In this document: positions 26,214-34,887 of the stretch, one piece after another
How the letters are laid out: each line of letters begins with the position of its first letter
Position numbering within the stretch: position 1 is the stretch's first letter
Assembly (NCBI GenBank): GCA_002684495.1
Contig: NYVG01000017.1
Span: forward strand, 1 to 64,000
From: Gammaproteobacteria bacterium
Lineage (GTDB): Bacteria; Pseudomonadota; Gammaproteobacteria; Pseudomonadales; Azotimanducaceae
Length of the DNA stretch: 64,000 bases
Direction: 5' to 3'
Position numbers and translations under genes: made by a program
The notes under the pieces: model-generated
What the model was told of the DNA's origin: nothing
Seen by the model: only the letters and a program-made list of their open reading frames with translations
Databases searched by the model: none

Positions 26214-26807
26214 ATGACCAAGCCCATAATTATCGCAATAGTCGTAGCAATCACCGCAATGATAATGAGCAGCGTAAGCGCAGCAGAGGAACGACAAGTT
26301 CGATCTCCCATCAGCATTGCCGACGTTGAAGCCCGCACAAACGCCAAGTTTACAGGGGCCGACAGCAATATGGACGGCCTACTATCAAGCGAGGAATTTG
26401 CACAATTGAGGCTTGAACGGCCCGGCGCAAAATCCAGAGGTCCGCTGGAAAAACGTAACGGCAAAGCAGGCAAGCGCGGCCCAATAAATCGGCAACGGGC
26501 TGCAGAACAGAAACAGATAAGAGCAGCAGCGGCAAAGGAGATGTTTAGATTATTAGACACTAACGCCGACGGAGTTATCGACGCTGACGAGTACACTCGC
26601 GCGGATAGCCGGAAACTCAGACATCAAGCGCACAAGCGAGTCGCTTTCGCACAGCTTGATGTTAATAATGACGGCTTTCTGGCGCCGAGCGAAATGCCCA
26701 GCCCAGTGCTTCGTCTACAACGGTTGGATACTGATGGGGATGGGCAAGTCAGCAAACGCGAAATGCGTAAAGGCATGCGCGCCCAGCGCAGAGCGGACGA
26801 TTCTTAA
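26214..26807 (+). CDS. exported four EF-hand calcium-binding protein
   Basis: 197 residues. Signal peptide MTKPIIIAIVVAITAMIMSSVSAAEE. Four canonical 12-residue EF-hand loops: DSNMDGLLSSEE, DTNADGVIDADE, DVNNDGFLAPSE and DTDGDGQVSKRE, all with D/N at positions 1, 3 and 5, Gly at 6 and Glu at 12, separated by basic linkers rich in K/R/A/Q. It should bind calcium in the periplasm. It lies 17 bases before the ECF sigma gene on the same strand, and therefore is likely part of that module rather than incidental. Confidence 0.9.
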   Translation: MTKPIIIAIVVAITAMIMSSVSAAEERQVRSPISIADVEARTNAKFTGADSNMDGLLSSEEFAQLRLERPGAKSRGPLEKRNGKAGKRGPINRQRAAEQKQIRAAAAKEMFRLLDTNADGVIDADEYTRADSRKLRHQAHKRVAFAQLDVNNDGFLAPSEMPSPVLRLQRLDTDGDGQVSKREMRKGMRAQRRADDS

Positions 26808-26824
26808 AATAGTTGCACTGAATT

Positions 26825-27370
26825 GTGGCCGATATCCACGATGACGAGCTAATGAGCGCTGTCCAGCGACAAGATCAAAATGCCTATGCAACACTTATGC
26901 GCCGGCACTTAGATCGCCTGTATAGCTACGCTATAGGTTTAACCAGGCATGCGGCCAGCGCCGAAGATCTAGTGCAAGAATCATGGCTCCGGGTATGGTC
27001 TAACGCTGGCAGTTATCAGCCAAAAAAAGCCAGCTTCAGCACTTGGCTGCACAGGATTTTATACAACCTGTTTATCGATGAAGTACGCCGCGCTCAACGA
27101 CCAAGACCGGATCCAATAGACGAATCCGCTAGCGATCAACCATGGCAAGCTCAGTCGGAATCGCAAACAAAAGTCCAGCTAGATCGACTGTTAGCACAAT
27201 TGCCAGAGAGTCAGCGCGCGGCTCTGTTGTTGTTCCATCAGCAGGGGTTCAGCACGCGCGAGGTGGCACAAATCTTATTTTTGAGCGTACCGGCAACCGA
27301 GTCGTTGCTAGCGCGGGCGCGAAAAACGCTGCGCCGTACCCACGGGCCGCTGTACCAAACCGAGGAGTGA
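26825..27370 (+). CDS. ECF-type RNA polymerase sigma factor
   Basis: 181 residues. Region 2: AEDLVQESWLRVWSNAGSY and FSTWLHRILYNLFIDEVRR. Region 4: LPESQRAALLLFHQQGFSTREVAQIL with a helix-turn-helix for the -35 element. Starts at GTG 26825 (no clear Shine-Dalgarno; no in-frame ATG until residue 10). Directly followed by a membrane-anchored anti-sigma-like protein with five bases between stop and start, the usual arrangement for membrane-signalled ECF factors. The target promoter is not identifiable. Confidence 0.94.
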   Translation: MADIHDDELMSAVQRQDQNAYATLMRRHLDRLYSYAIGLTRHAASAEDLVQESWLRVWSNAGSYQPKKASFSTWLHRILYNLFIDEVRRAQRPRPDPIDESASDQPWQAQSESQTKVQLDRLLAQLPESQRAALLLFHQQGFSTREVAQILFLSVPATESLLARARKTLRRTHGPLYQTEE

Positions 27371-27375
27371 ACAAC

Positions 27376-27822
27376 GTGGACGTCGAACAGTTTAGATGGT
27401 CACTGGACCAATACGGCGCGCAACTCCAAGCCTGGCCGGATCCTGAATCAGCAGAAAAGCTGTTATTAGAGTCTGTTGAAGCTCGAACATTATTGGCAAC
27501 GGTCGTCGCCATCGAACAGGCACTGCAGGAGGGTTCCCATGTGGCCCCAGAGGCCCTAAAGCAGCGGATCATGGCGCAAATTTCGGAGCCGCGAACCTAT
27601 ATTTGGCAAGAAATCGCCACACTACTGCCATTACAGGGTCGTTGGACTCGGGCAGCTACAGCAGCATTGCCGCTCTTACTGGGATTCGCTTTCGGTTTCA
27701 CATCCCAAGAGAGCGGATCGGCAACAGACAATGATGTCGATAGCCTTTGGATCGTCGGGGACGGCCTAGAGCAAATCAATATTGAAATTGATAGCAGCGG
27801 GACACGCATAGAAGAGGAGTAA
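27376..27822 (+). CDS. membrane anti-sigma factor-like protein
   Basis: 149 residues from GTG 27376, which has GAGGAG eight bases upstream inside the sigma gene's end. N-terminal cytoplasmic helical segment (about 1-75), a single transmembrane helix (ATAALPLLLGFAFGFTS) and a short periplasmic tail rich in acidic residues. This topology and position fit an anti-sigma factor; no ZAS zinc motif (HxxxCxxC) is seen. The ORF track begins too early within the sigma gene. Confidence 0.72.
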   Translation: MDVEQFRWSLDQYGAQLQAWPDPESAEKLLLESVEARTLLATVVAIEQALQEGSHVAPEALKQRIMAQISEPRTYIWQEIATLLPLQGRWTRAATAALPLLLGFAFGFTSQESGSATDNDVDSLWIVGDGLEQINIEIDSSGTRIEEE

Positions 27823-27826
27823 AGCC

Positions 27827-28357
27827 TTGAAAGGGAATAAATTGGTGCTTGGCCTACTGGCCTTATCGCTGGCAATGAATCTTGGTTTTGTCGGATTCGT
27901 GATAGGCAAAAACGTTCGCGATCAAGAAAGCTTCGGTCCACCTGTTACGCATAAACTACCACGCTGGACAAACGATTTGTCCGAGCAGAGACGCAGCGCA
28001 CTGCAACCTATGTTGCGGCAACAGCGCTTAAATGCCCGTGCCCAAACCCGTGAAATTCGCCGCGCCTATGCCGCTGTACACGCTGATATTGGTGCGGAAG
28101 AGTTTAGCAAAACAGAACTTATAGATAGCTTGGCACAATTGAGGACTCAGTTGGTTGCGAGTCAAAATGCCAGTCACGAAGATTTAATAAATTTTGTCAG
28201 CGCGTTGCGTGCTGGGGAGCGCAAGCTACTGGCGCGCCATCTACAGAAACAAAACACCCGGCGACGATCGCCTCAGGGTTTGCCTGAATTACACGCCCCC
28301 AGACACCACGGAGATGGGCCTCCGAGACGACTTAAACAACCCCTTCAAGAGATTTAA
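27827..28357 (+). CDS. periplasmic heavy-metal sensor/resistance protein (CnrX/Spy-like)
   Basis: 176 residues. N-terminal membrane anchor (LVLGLLALSLAMNLGFVGFVIG) then an all-helical periplasmic domain with LSEQRRSALQPMLRQQRL and LVASQNASHEDLINFVSAL, matching the Metal_resist family that includes CnrX and ZraP-like proteins. A His-containing tail (HAPRHHGDG) could bind metal. The TTG start at 27827 is supported by GAGGAG eight bases upstream and coupling with the anti-sigma gene. In Cupriavidus CnrYXH, a CnrX sensor controls the anti-sigma CnrY; the arrangement here suggests the same logic. Confidence 0.78.
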   Translation: MKGNKLVLGLLALSLAMNLGFVGFVIGKNVRDQESFGPPVTHKLPRWTNDLSEQRRSALQPMLRQQRLNARAQTREIRRAYAAVHADIGAEEFSKTELIDSLAQLRTQLVASQNASHEDLINFVSALRAGERKLLARHLQKQNTRRRSPQGLPELHAPRHHGDGPPRRLKQPLQEI

Positions 28358-28365
28358 GCACTTGC

Positions 28366-28920
28366 TTATTCGATTCGAAAACTGGGCCGAAGCTGATACC
28401 GAGGCTTCGAGCTTAGCATGGCAGCGGGTTCACTTGACGGAACTGTAAGTGAGTATTTACTTACGTCTAAATCCCCCTCCTGGTTGGTGCGACCAAAAGC
28501 CAGCCGACACAGTAACAAATATAAAAACTGCCAATCGTGGGCTTGCAGCTCCGAACTAACCACTGGGCCGTCCAAGAATCGACGTAGGATAATCTGGGCC
28601 GCCCTTTGCAGCCTTGGCGCAGTTACTGGCGATTCGTTAATAGACTTAGGCGCTGGCGAATTCATCAAGAGTTCTGCACGCAGAAAAGCTTTTGCTGCAT
28701 CACTCAGTTCAGGCACAGACGCACACAAATCCACAACGGACTGATCTAATACTCTTAACCACAGCCCATTCTTACTGCCGAAGTAGTGGTAGATCATGCG
28801 CTTGTTAATTCGTGCCTGCTTGGCAACCTCATCTACGCGCAACCCAGCAACGCCCTGCACTGCAATGATGGCTGCCGCAGTTTCAATAAGACGCTGTTGA
28901 GTGTGGTCTGCATTCCGCAC
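28366..28920 (-). CDS. TetR family transcriptional regulator
   Basis: 184 residues. N-terminal TetR HTH: RLIETAAAIIAVQGVAGLRVDEVAKQARINKRMIYHYFGSKNGL (residues 10-53 region), with a divergent ligand-binding C-terminal domain. It is the last gene after Ada/AlkA and ogt on the minus strand. The region before it carries two palindromes GTAACT-N4-AGTTAC; one covers the likely -10 box, so autorepression is expected. The effector is unknown. It ends convergent with the CnrX-like gene, eight bases apart. Confidence 0.92.
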   Translation of the reverse strand: MRNADHTQQRLIETAAAIIAVQGVAGLRVDEVAKQARINKRMIYHYFGSKNGLWLRVLDQSVVDLCASVPELSDAAKAFLRAELLMNSPAPKSINESPVTAPRLQRAAQIILRRFLDGPVVSSELQAHDWQFLYLLLCRLAFGRTNQEGDLDVSKYSLTVPSSEPAAMLSSKPRYQLRPSFRIE

Positions 28921-28942
28921 AATTGTATTTCAACCAACCAGT

Positions 28943-28960
28943 AGTAACTGTATAGTTACT
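28943..28960. promoter_or_regulatory. TetR-type operator palindrome, site 1
   Basis: AGTAACT-gtat-AGTTACT, a perfect 7+4+7 palindrome 23 bases before the TetR gene start. On the minus strand its centre contains TATACA, a plausible -10 box. The same half-site recurs at 29006-29021. Binding by the adjacent TetR protein is an inference from proximity and symmetry. Confidence 0.75.
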
Positions 28961-28977
28961 TTATAGCATACCAACAA
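28949..28977 (-). promoter_or_regulatory. putative sigma-70 promoter of the TetR gene
   Basis: On the minus strand TTGTTG (28972-28977) and TATACA (28949-28954) are separated by exactly 17 bases. The -10 lies inside operator site 1. Match to consensus is moderate (3/6 and 4/6). Confidence 0.5.
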
Positions 28978-29005
28978 CAGCAAAGGGCCGCCAACCTACA
29001 CTAAT

Positions 29006-29021
29006 GTAACTATTTAGTTAC
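29006..29021. promoter_or_regulatory. TetR-type operator palindrome, site 2
   Basis: GTAACT-attt-AGTTAC, same half-sites and spacing as site 1. Its centre is 62 bases from that of site 1, close to six helical turns, so both face the same side of the DNA. It overlaps the stop codon of ogt. Confidence 0.7.
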
Positions 29022-29508
29022 TTAAGCGTAACCCTAGGTTGCGGGATTCTAAATCCAACAGGAAACGCTTAGCGGCCAGCCCACCACCAAACCCCGTTAA
29101 GGTGCCATTGCTGCCCACCACACGATGACACGGAATAACAATTGCAATGGGGTTATTACCATTGGCGGTGCCCACCGCGCGGACCGCCTTGGGCTGACCT
29201 ATCTCCTCGGCAATATCCTTGTAACTGCGCAACGCGCCGTAGGGGATTTCGCCCAAGGCCCTTAACACCCGACTTTGGAAGGGCGTTGCGCGCGGCCGCA
29301 AAGGCAAGTCGAACATACGTAATTCCCCCGCAAAATAGGCGTGCAATTGCGTTACCGCCCCAGCTAACGTGCCCTTATCAGGCAGCCATACTGGATCAGC
29401 TGTCCGAGCTTTAGGACCCGTAGAAAAATACAGGCCTGTCAGCGCCTCACCGTCGCCGGTCAAAGTAAGATCACCAATTGGGCTTGGTACGGTAATGAAG
29501 TAGGTCAT
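29014..29508 (-). CDS. ogt: methylated-DNA--[protein]-cysteine S-methyltransferase
   Basis: 164 residues from ATG 29508, which overlaps the end of the Ada/AlkA gene. Removes O6-methylguanine/O4-methylthymine methyl groups onto its own cysteine. Active-site motif IVIPCHRVVGSNGTLTGFGGG, winged helix RPRATPFQSRVLRALGEIPYGALRSYKDIA and the asparagine-hinge ANGNNP are all present. Length fits Ogt. The upstream gene encodes the Ada-type sensor/AlkA glycosylase, so the pair makes an alkylation-damage repair unit. The ORF track start is 26 codons too long. Confidence 0.94.
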   Translation of the reverse strand: MTYFITVPSPIGDLTLTGDGEALTGLYFSTGPKARTADPVWLPDKGTLAGAVTQLHAYFAGELRMFDLPLRPRATPFQSRVLRALGEIPYGALRSYKDIAEEIGQPKAVRAVGTANGNNPIAIVIPCHRVVGSNGTLTGFGGGLAAKRFLLDLESRNLGLRLSN

Positions 29509-29510
29509 AG

Positions 29511-30974
29511 CTAATCTTGCCTCGAGCGTCTTTGAGCGGCAGCGAACCATAAATACATCAGCGCATAACTGCGCCAAGGTTGCCATGCATCAGCCCGTGC
29601 CAACGCTTGGGCTGGCGTCGTGGCCAGTTGCTTCAATACCACCCAATCGTTGTGCACAAATGCGTTTGGATTCTTACAAACACGCAGCTTGATGTAGTTA
29701 ACGGTCCAAGGACCAATGCCCGGAATAGCCATCAATGCCGCGGTGAGCTGATCTTGGTCACAGGCATCAGAGAAATCTATCTCGCGATCAACCACCGCCT
29801 GGGCCAACCTACTGATCGCCCGGCCGCGACGACCTGGCATACCGATCTCAGCTATTTCTTTACCACACAACTGCGCAGGGGTAGGGAAGCTACCTTGGCC
29901 ATAGCGCTGGATCAAAGCGTTCGCCAATTCCGTGGCTCGCACAACGCTCACCTGCTGACCCAGAATCGCCCTTACCGCGGTTTCAAAACCATCCCACGCC
30001 CCTGGCACACGCAAACCACCAGCCTTCTTGACCCAGGGCGCCAGCTGCCCATCCCGCCGCAAATGCGCATCAATGGTTGCGCTGTCCGCATTCAGGTCAA
30101 ACATACGCACTACCCGGCGCAATAGCGTGTAGATCGATTTCACGCCCGATGGCAATTGCACCCGCAGCTGCTGACCCTCCCGCGCCACCACCACAGAGCC
30201 CTGCTGATCAGGCAGCTGTCGCACATAACGATGCCCTTGTACGGCTTCAATTCCTTCCATAGCGCGTGTGCTTAGGTAATCGAAGACCCAATCAAAGTTG
30301 TAGGGTTGGCGCACCGGTAAGGTCAGGGTCATAACCTGCGAAGCTCGAGAAGATCCCCGGCCTCGACGCAATGCACTGGGCGTACATTGATAAAACTTGC
30401 GTATTTCACGATTGAATTGGCTAACGCTACCGTAACCGGCATGGGCGGCAACCTGAACTAATGGCAGTTCTGTCGTCAGCAACTGGCGCGCCATCTGCAG
30501 GCGTTTAAATCGCGCTATCGCTAGCGGCGACACCCCTAGGCGTTGTTCAAACATCCGGCCCAAATGCCGCTCACTTAGGCCTAGGCGACTTGCGAGCGCC
30601 GCTACCGACTGATCATTAAGAAAACCCTCTTCGATAAGCCTTAATCCCCGAGCCACATGAAGACTGCCTAACACCCATTCCGGCATCGACACAGTGAGCT
30701 CCGGACGGCAGCGCTTGCAGGGCCGATAGCCCCCCTCTGCCGCCGCCGCTGCAGTAACAAAATAGCGGACATTGTGCTCTGCAGGTATACGCGCAGGGCA
30801 GGTCGGGCGACAGAAGATACCGGTACTCAATACCGCCACAACAAAACGTCCGTCGAATCGGGGATCGCGGCTGAGCCGGGCATTTTTGCATACAGCCACC
30901 GACGGCAGCGCCGCATAGCCATCGACCTGCTCGGCATTCGCTTCTGCGTCAATGCAAGCTTTGCTGTTTTTCAT
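29511..30974 (-). CDS. fused Ada-type regulator/AlkA DNA-3-methyladenine glycosylase
   Basis: 487 residues. (1) Ada zinc domain, residues ~35-100, with cysteines in IFCRPTCPAR and RPCKRCRPE; the first is the methylphosphotriester acceptor position. (2) AraC HTH, ~105-195 (SVAALASRLGLSERHLGRMF; VAAHAGYGSVSQFNREIRKFY). (3) AlkA_N, ~210-300. (4) HhH-GPD glycosylase, ~320-480, with hairpin AIPGIGPWTVNYIKLR and catalytic Asp in FVHNDWVV. It senses DNA methylation, activates alkylation-response genes and excises alkylated bases. This Ada(N)-AraC-AlkA architecture is known in many bacteria. Co-transcribed with ogt. Confidence 0.93.
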   Translation of the reverse strand: MKNSKACIDAEANAEQVDGYAALPSVAVCKNARLSRDPRFDGRFVVAVLSTGIFCRPTCPARIPAEHNVRYFVTAAAAAEGGYRPCKRCRPELTVSMPEWVLGSLHVARGLRLIEEGFLNDQSVAALASRLGLSERHLGRMFEQRLGVSPLAIARFKRLQMARQLLTTELPLVQVAAHAGYGSVSQFNREIRKFYQCTPSALRRGRGSSRASQVMTLTLPVRQPYNFDWVFDYLSTRAMEGIEAVQGHRYVRQLPDQQGSVVVAREGQQLRVQLPSGVKSIYTLLRRVVRMFDLNADSATIDAHLRRDGQLAPWVKKAGGLRVPGAWDGFETAVRAILGQQVSVVRATELANALIQRYGQGSFPTPAQLCGKEIAEIGMPGRRGRAISRLAQAVVDREIDFSDACDQDQLTAALMAIPGIGPWTVNYIKLRVCKNPNAFVHNDWVVLKQLATTPAQALARADAWQPWRSYALMYLWFAAAQRRSRQD

Positions 30975-31028
30975 AGCTTCACTATAGCCAAAAGCTGCAA
31001 AAAAACTGCGCGAAACCAGACATTGATC

Positions 31029-31063
31029 AAAATCCCACCTTGCCCACGCAATGGTGGGATTTT
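31029..31063. repeat. 11-bp perfect inverted repeat between divergent genes
   Basis: AAAATCCCACC and GGTGGGATTTT separated by 13 bases. It lies between divergent starts (Ada/AlkA fusion and MBL hydrolase), 39 bases before the latter, so an ordinary terminator is not expected. It may be an operator or, because TTTTCTC follows, a leader hairpin affecting the MBL gene. Confidence 0.65.
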
Positions 31064-31102
31064 CTCACCTCATGTACCCTAATCAGGAATTAAGGAGGGC
31101 TT

Positions 31103-31801
31103 ATGACCGAAGATAAGTGGACTGAACCAAGCAATCTCATTGTTGAACAAATAGAGATTGGTCCGATGCAAAATTTTACCTATGTCATAGGTTGCCGTCG
31201 CACTCATGAGGTGGTCATCGTCGATCCAGCCTGGGACGTCACTAACCTAGTAGAGCACATCAATAACAAGGGCTATAACTTAACCGCCGCGCTGGCTACC
31301 CATTATCACCCAGATCACGTCGGTGGCTCTTTCGGCAACAACGAGGTGGAGGGTGTGGCGAAACTTATGGAGATCAATCCTGTAAAAGTGCACGCCCACA
31401 AGCTCGAAGTACCAGGATTGAAAAAGGTCACTGAATTATCGGACTCGGACATCGTCAGCGTCGAATCCGGCGATACCCTCAAGGTCGGCGACATTGAAAT
31501 AGAGTTCCTACACACGCCCGGACACACCCCGGGCAGCCAGTGTTTTCGCGTGAAAAACACCCTTATTAGCGGCGATACCCTGTTTATCAATGGCTGCGGT
31601 CGGGTAGATCTTCCCGGCTCAAACTCCGAGGACATGTATCACAGCATGTGCAAGCTGTGCGGCCTGCCCGACGACACACTGTTGCTACCCGGCCACAATT
31701 ATGCGCACGTGCCCAACGCCACCATGGGTGAAACCAAGCAGATGAATACCTATCTGCGTATCGACGACATAGATACGTGGAAAACCATCATGGGCGGTTA
31801 G
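31103..31801 (+). CDS. MBL-fold hydrolase, glyoxalase II-like
   Basis: 232 residues. Full binuclear metal site: THYHPDHVGG (HxHxDH), HTPGHTPGS, SGDTLF and LLPGHNYAH. It resembles hydroxyacylglutathione hydrolases and persulfide dioxygenases of the GloB group, but is shorter than typical GloB and lacks an obvious C-terminal substrate domain. Excellent Shine-Dalgarno (AAGGAGG, four bases before ATG). Followed after 34 bases by an enoyl-CoA hydratase gene, suggesting a thioester substrate. Confidence 0.9.
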   Translation: MTEDKWTEPSNLIVEQIEIGPMQNFTYVIGCRRTHEVVIVDPAWDVTNLVEHINNKGYNLTAALATHYHPDHVGGSFGNNEVEGVAKLMEINPVKVHAHKLEVPGLKKVTELSDSDIVSVESGDTLKVGDIEIEFLHTPGHTPGSQCFRVKNTLISGDTLFINGCGRVDLPGSNSEDMYHSMCKLCGLPDDTLLLPGHNYAHVPNATMGETKQMNTYLRIDDIDTWKTIMGG

Positions 31802-31835
31802 CGCTTTTACAACTTCACGAGGAGAAATTACCCAA

Positions 31836-32588
31836 ATGGACGTTGAAATAAATGATCTAGTGACTTACGAATCCGTCGACCACATCGCCACAATTACGAT
31901 CAACCGCGCTGATCGACTGAACGCCCTAAACGAGGACGTGATTCTTGGCCTTCAGCAAGCTTGGCAACATCTGGAACAAAGCGATGACCGCGTAGCGGTT
32001 CTGCATGCTGCCGGCGACAGAGCCTTTTCCGTGGGCGCAGACGTCAAAGATCCGCCGAAAGAGATGTGGCAGGGGGTGCCCAGCATCGGCGCAACCACCA
32101 GCAAACCCGTCGTCGCCGCTGTCCATGGCTGGTGTATAGGCGGTGCCTACGTGATCGTACAAATGTGCGATATGGTGATCGCTGCCGATAACACGAAATT
32201 CAAATACCCAGAGGCCCAACTTGGATTTACTGGCGGCTTAATCAGCAGTGCTGTCGCCCGCATCCCGCATAAAATTGCAATGGAATTTATGCTCCTTGGT
32301 GAGGACTTCGATGTTAAGCGGGCGCTGGATGCAGGGATGGTGAACAAAATCGTTGCCGCTGGGGAAGAACTCGCTGCCGCCACCGAGTGGGCTAAGATTC
32401 TTGCGAATTCTGCGCCATTAGTAGTGGATACCATTAAACGTTTTGCACTGGAAACGCTGAACAAAAGCCCAGCCGAAGCTGGCGCCATTGCGCGGGATCA
32501 ATTGTTGGCCGTGCGCAACAGCGAAGACGGCGCCGAAGGTCGGCGCGCCTTCGCTGAAAAGCGTACCCCTGAATTTAAGGGTCGCTAA
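31836..32588 (+). CDS. enoyl-CoA hydratase/isomerase family protein
   Basis: 250 residues of the crotonase fold. Oxyanion-hole segments AFSVGADVKD and AAVHGWCIGGAYVI, and the region with catalytic Glu YPEAQLGFTGG. Hydrates or isomerises an acyl-CoA double bond; chain or substrate unknown. GAGGAG lies 11 bases before the ATG. Probably in an operon with the upstream MBL hydrolase. Ends convergent to the molybdenum hydroxylase gene with seven bases between. Confidence 0.92.
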   Translation: MDVEINDLVTYESVDHIATITINRADRLNALNEDVILGLQQAWQHLEQSDDRVAVLHAAGDRAFSVGADVKDPPKEMWQGVPSIGATTSKPVVAAVHGWCIGGAYVIVQMCDMVIAADNTKFKYPEAQLGFTGGLISSAVARIPHKIAMEFMLLGEDFDVKRALDAGMVNKIVAAGEELAAATEWAKILANSAPLVVDTIKRFALETLNKSPAEAGAIARDQLLAVRNSEDGAEGRRAFAEKRTPEFKGR

Positions 32589-32595
32589 TCCACGC

Positions 32596-34887
32596 TTAGG
32601 ACAGCGCAGCTTTTACGGCGTCTGCAGTAATGGGCAGATGTCGTACCCGCGCTCCCACCGCATGAAAAACCGCATTGCCAATCGCCGGTCCTACCGCAGT
32701 CGTTGCCGGCTCGCCTAACCCGACGGCCTGATGACCATTGTCCAAAAACTCAATGTCCATCTCCGGCACATCGGCCATCCGCATAGGGGTGTAACTGTTC
32801 AGGTTCACATCCTTGACCTGACCATTCACAAACTCGGTGCCCTCATGCAGCGCCATGCTAGCGCCCCATAATGCCGCTCCCTCAGTCTGCGCCAGCGCGC
32901 CGTCCGGATGCACGATGGTACCGGCATCAATAACCACATTGAGTTTCTTCAAGGTGACTTTGCCGCTGTCGCGATCCACATGCACATGCGCAATCACGCC
33001 GGTCCAAGTAGGCATGTCACGCTCCTGACCGAAGGTCACCGCAACACCTAAGCCCTCGTCCTTGGGCATATCAGTTCCCCAACCCGCCTTCTCCGCAACC
33101 CGCTTTAACACCGCTGCCATGCGCTTCGCGCCGCCAACCGAATTCGGTGCGCTGCCGGCATTAGCGCCTTCAGCCGTAAGGTGCCGCATGCGGAATTCAA
33201 CTGGATCTACACCTACTTTATCAGCTGCTTCATCCATGAAGCTTTCCAGCGCCCAATTAGTCCAGCCTGGGCCGACAGAGCGCAACCAGCCGGGTCTAAA
33301 GGTTTCATTTGCTAGGTCATTCATGACCGCGCGTACACGGTGAGCACCGACGTCATACCAATGGTTTGCACCGTTAATAGAGAACGGATCAAACTTTTCG
33401 CCGTTGGCTCCTGGTCCCAAAAAGAACGGTGCCATAGCCGCTGTAGGCCAACCCGCCGCTGCGGCATGCTGCATACCCGTAACGTTATCGTTGGCGTCAA
33501 ATGCCATACTTATATTTTGCACCGAAGCTGAACGTGGGGAGTCAAAGCGCGAGTCGTCTTCGCGACTAAAGACCACTTTCACAGGCTTACCAAGCGCTTT
33601 TGCTGCGAGCAACGCAGGCACACCATAGTCGCCATTAAGTCGTCGGCCAAAGCCACCACCCAGCATATATGTGCGCATTACCACCTTCTCTGGCGCCACA
33701 CCAAGAGCCTGACCCAACGTCGGCAAAATTAACGACTGCCATTGGTTACCCGTATGCAATTCCCAGCGCCCGTTTTTCTGTAGACCAATTGCATTCACTG
33801 GCTCTAACTGAAAATGCAGAACCGTGTTGGTGGTATAGCTGGCCTGCAAAACCGATTCGGCGGCCTGAAACATATGATCTACGTGCTCATTATCGATCAC
33901 CAACGAGCCGCCGGTGCCCTCCAACAACTCAGCACCGCGTTTTAATAAATCGGCTTCTGATACTTGGGCACCGGGACCGGCTTGCCAGTCGATCTTAACC
34001 ACTCGCGCCGCGCGCTGGGCGGCGTGATAAGAATCCGCAATAACCAGCGCCCAACCAGGGACCGTATTAGACGGATCGTCGAGCACCAAGGTTTGCTGAT
34101 ATCCCGCTATGGATTTCGCGGTACTGTCATCAACGCTCTTGACCACAGAACCGTGACGCGTGGGCGGCATCATTGGTTTGGCGTAAACCATCCCAGGATA
34201 GGTCGCATCGATACCGTAAACAGCAGTGCCATCGGTCTTAGCCGGTATATCGTTGGCTACGGTCTGCATACCCACAAGCTTGCGCTCTTTAGGCGCCTTG
34301 ATTGGTAAGGCCGCTAGTTGCTCATCGGAAAAAGTACGGGTGAGGTCACCTTTGGCAACAATATCGCCATAGCTTATGCGTTTGCCCTTGCACACCACAT
34401 AACTGTTCTCAGCCACACAGGCGCTAGGCTTTTCGCCTAACAACTTTGCCCCCTCCGCAATCAGCGAGGCACGACCCGCTGCACCCGCACGGCTTAACAG
34501 GTCGAAATTTTGCCATACCGACCAACTGCCGCCGGTAACAAAGAGACCGTATTTGGCTTCTGTATCCACATGATTAATGCGCACATCAGCCCAATTAGCC
34601 TCCAGCTCTTCAGCAACAATTCGTGCCAGAGCCGTGCCCACATGCTGGCCCATTTCAGCCTTTGTGATATTTACCGAAATCTCACCGTTAGGTGCAATGG
34701 CGTACCAAATGGTCGGCTCGAAAAGTTTTTGCGCTATTGCTTGAGCTGGCGCAGCAGTCAGCAGTGCTGAGGGCACAAAGGCCAGGGTAAAACCCGCACT
34801 GGTAGCGCCGATCATAAAGCCGCGACGCGAGACGCCCTTGGCGTTTTCGGGTCGGCTAGTCATTTCTTGCTGTGATGTTTTAAACAT
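32596..34887 (-). CDS. xanthine dehydrogenase family molybdopterin-binding subunit, Tat-exported
   Basis: 763 residues from ATG 34887. Twin-arginine signal [19 protein letters not shown] then AQA, so folded export by Tat. Similar to isoquinoline 1-oxidoreductase beta (IorB) and aldehyde oxidase large subunits of the two-subunit type. Mo-cofactor motifs: [23 protein letters not shown], and the catalytic Glu in [17 protein letters not shown]. Hydroxylates an aldehyde or N-heterocycle with water-derived oxygen. ATG sits inside the end of the Fe-S subunit gene, indicating coupling. tatABC lies in the same window. Confidence 0.92.
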   Translation of the reverse strand: MFKTSQQEMTSRPENAKGVSRRGFMIGATSAGFTLAFVPSALLTAAPAQAIAQKLFEPTIWYAIAPNGEISVNITKAEMGQHVGTALARIVAEELEANWADVRINHVDTEAKYGLFVTGGSWSVWQNFDLLSRAGAAGRASLIAEGAKLLGEKPSACVAENSYVVCKGKRISYGDIVAKGDLTRTFSDEQLAALPIKAPKERKLVGMQTVANDIPAKTDGTAVYGIDATYPGMVYAKPMMPPTRHGSVVKSVDDSTAKSIAGYQQTLVLDDPSNTVPGWALVIADSYHAAQRAARVVKIDWQAGPGAQVSEADLLKRGAELLEGTGGSLVIDNEHVDHMFQAAESVLQASYTTNTVLHFQLEPVNAIGLQKNGRWELHTGNQWQSLILPTLGQALGVAPEKVVMRTYMLGGGFGRRLNGDYGVPALLAAKALGKPVKVVFSREDDSRFDSPRSASVQNISMAFDANDNVTGMQHAAAAGWPTAAMAPFFLGPGANGEKFDPFSINGANHWYDVGAHRVRAVMNDLANETFRPGWLRSVGPGWTNWALESFMDEAADKVGVDPVEFRMRHLTAEGANAGSAPNSVGGAKRMAAVLKRVAEKAGWGTDMPKDEGLGVAVTFGQERDMPTWTGVIAHVHVDRDSGKVTLKKLNVVIDAGTIVHPDGALAQTEGAALWGASMALHEGTEFVNGQVKDVNLNSYTPMRMADVPEMDIEFLDNGHQAVGLGEPATTAVGPAIGNAVFHAVGARVRHLPITADAVKAALS

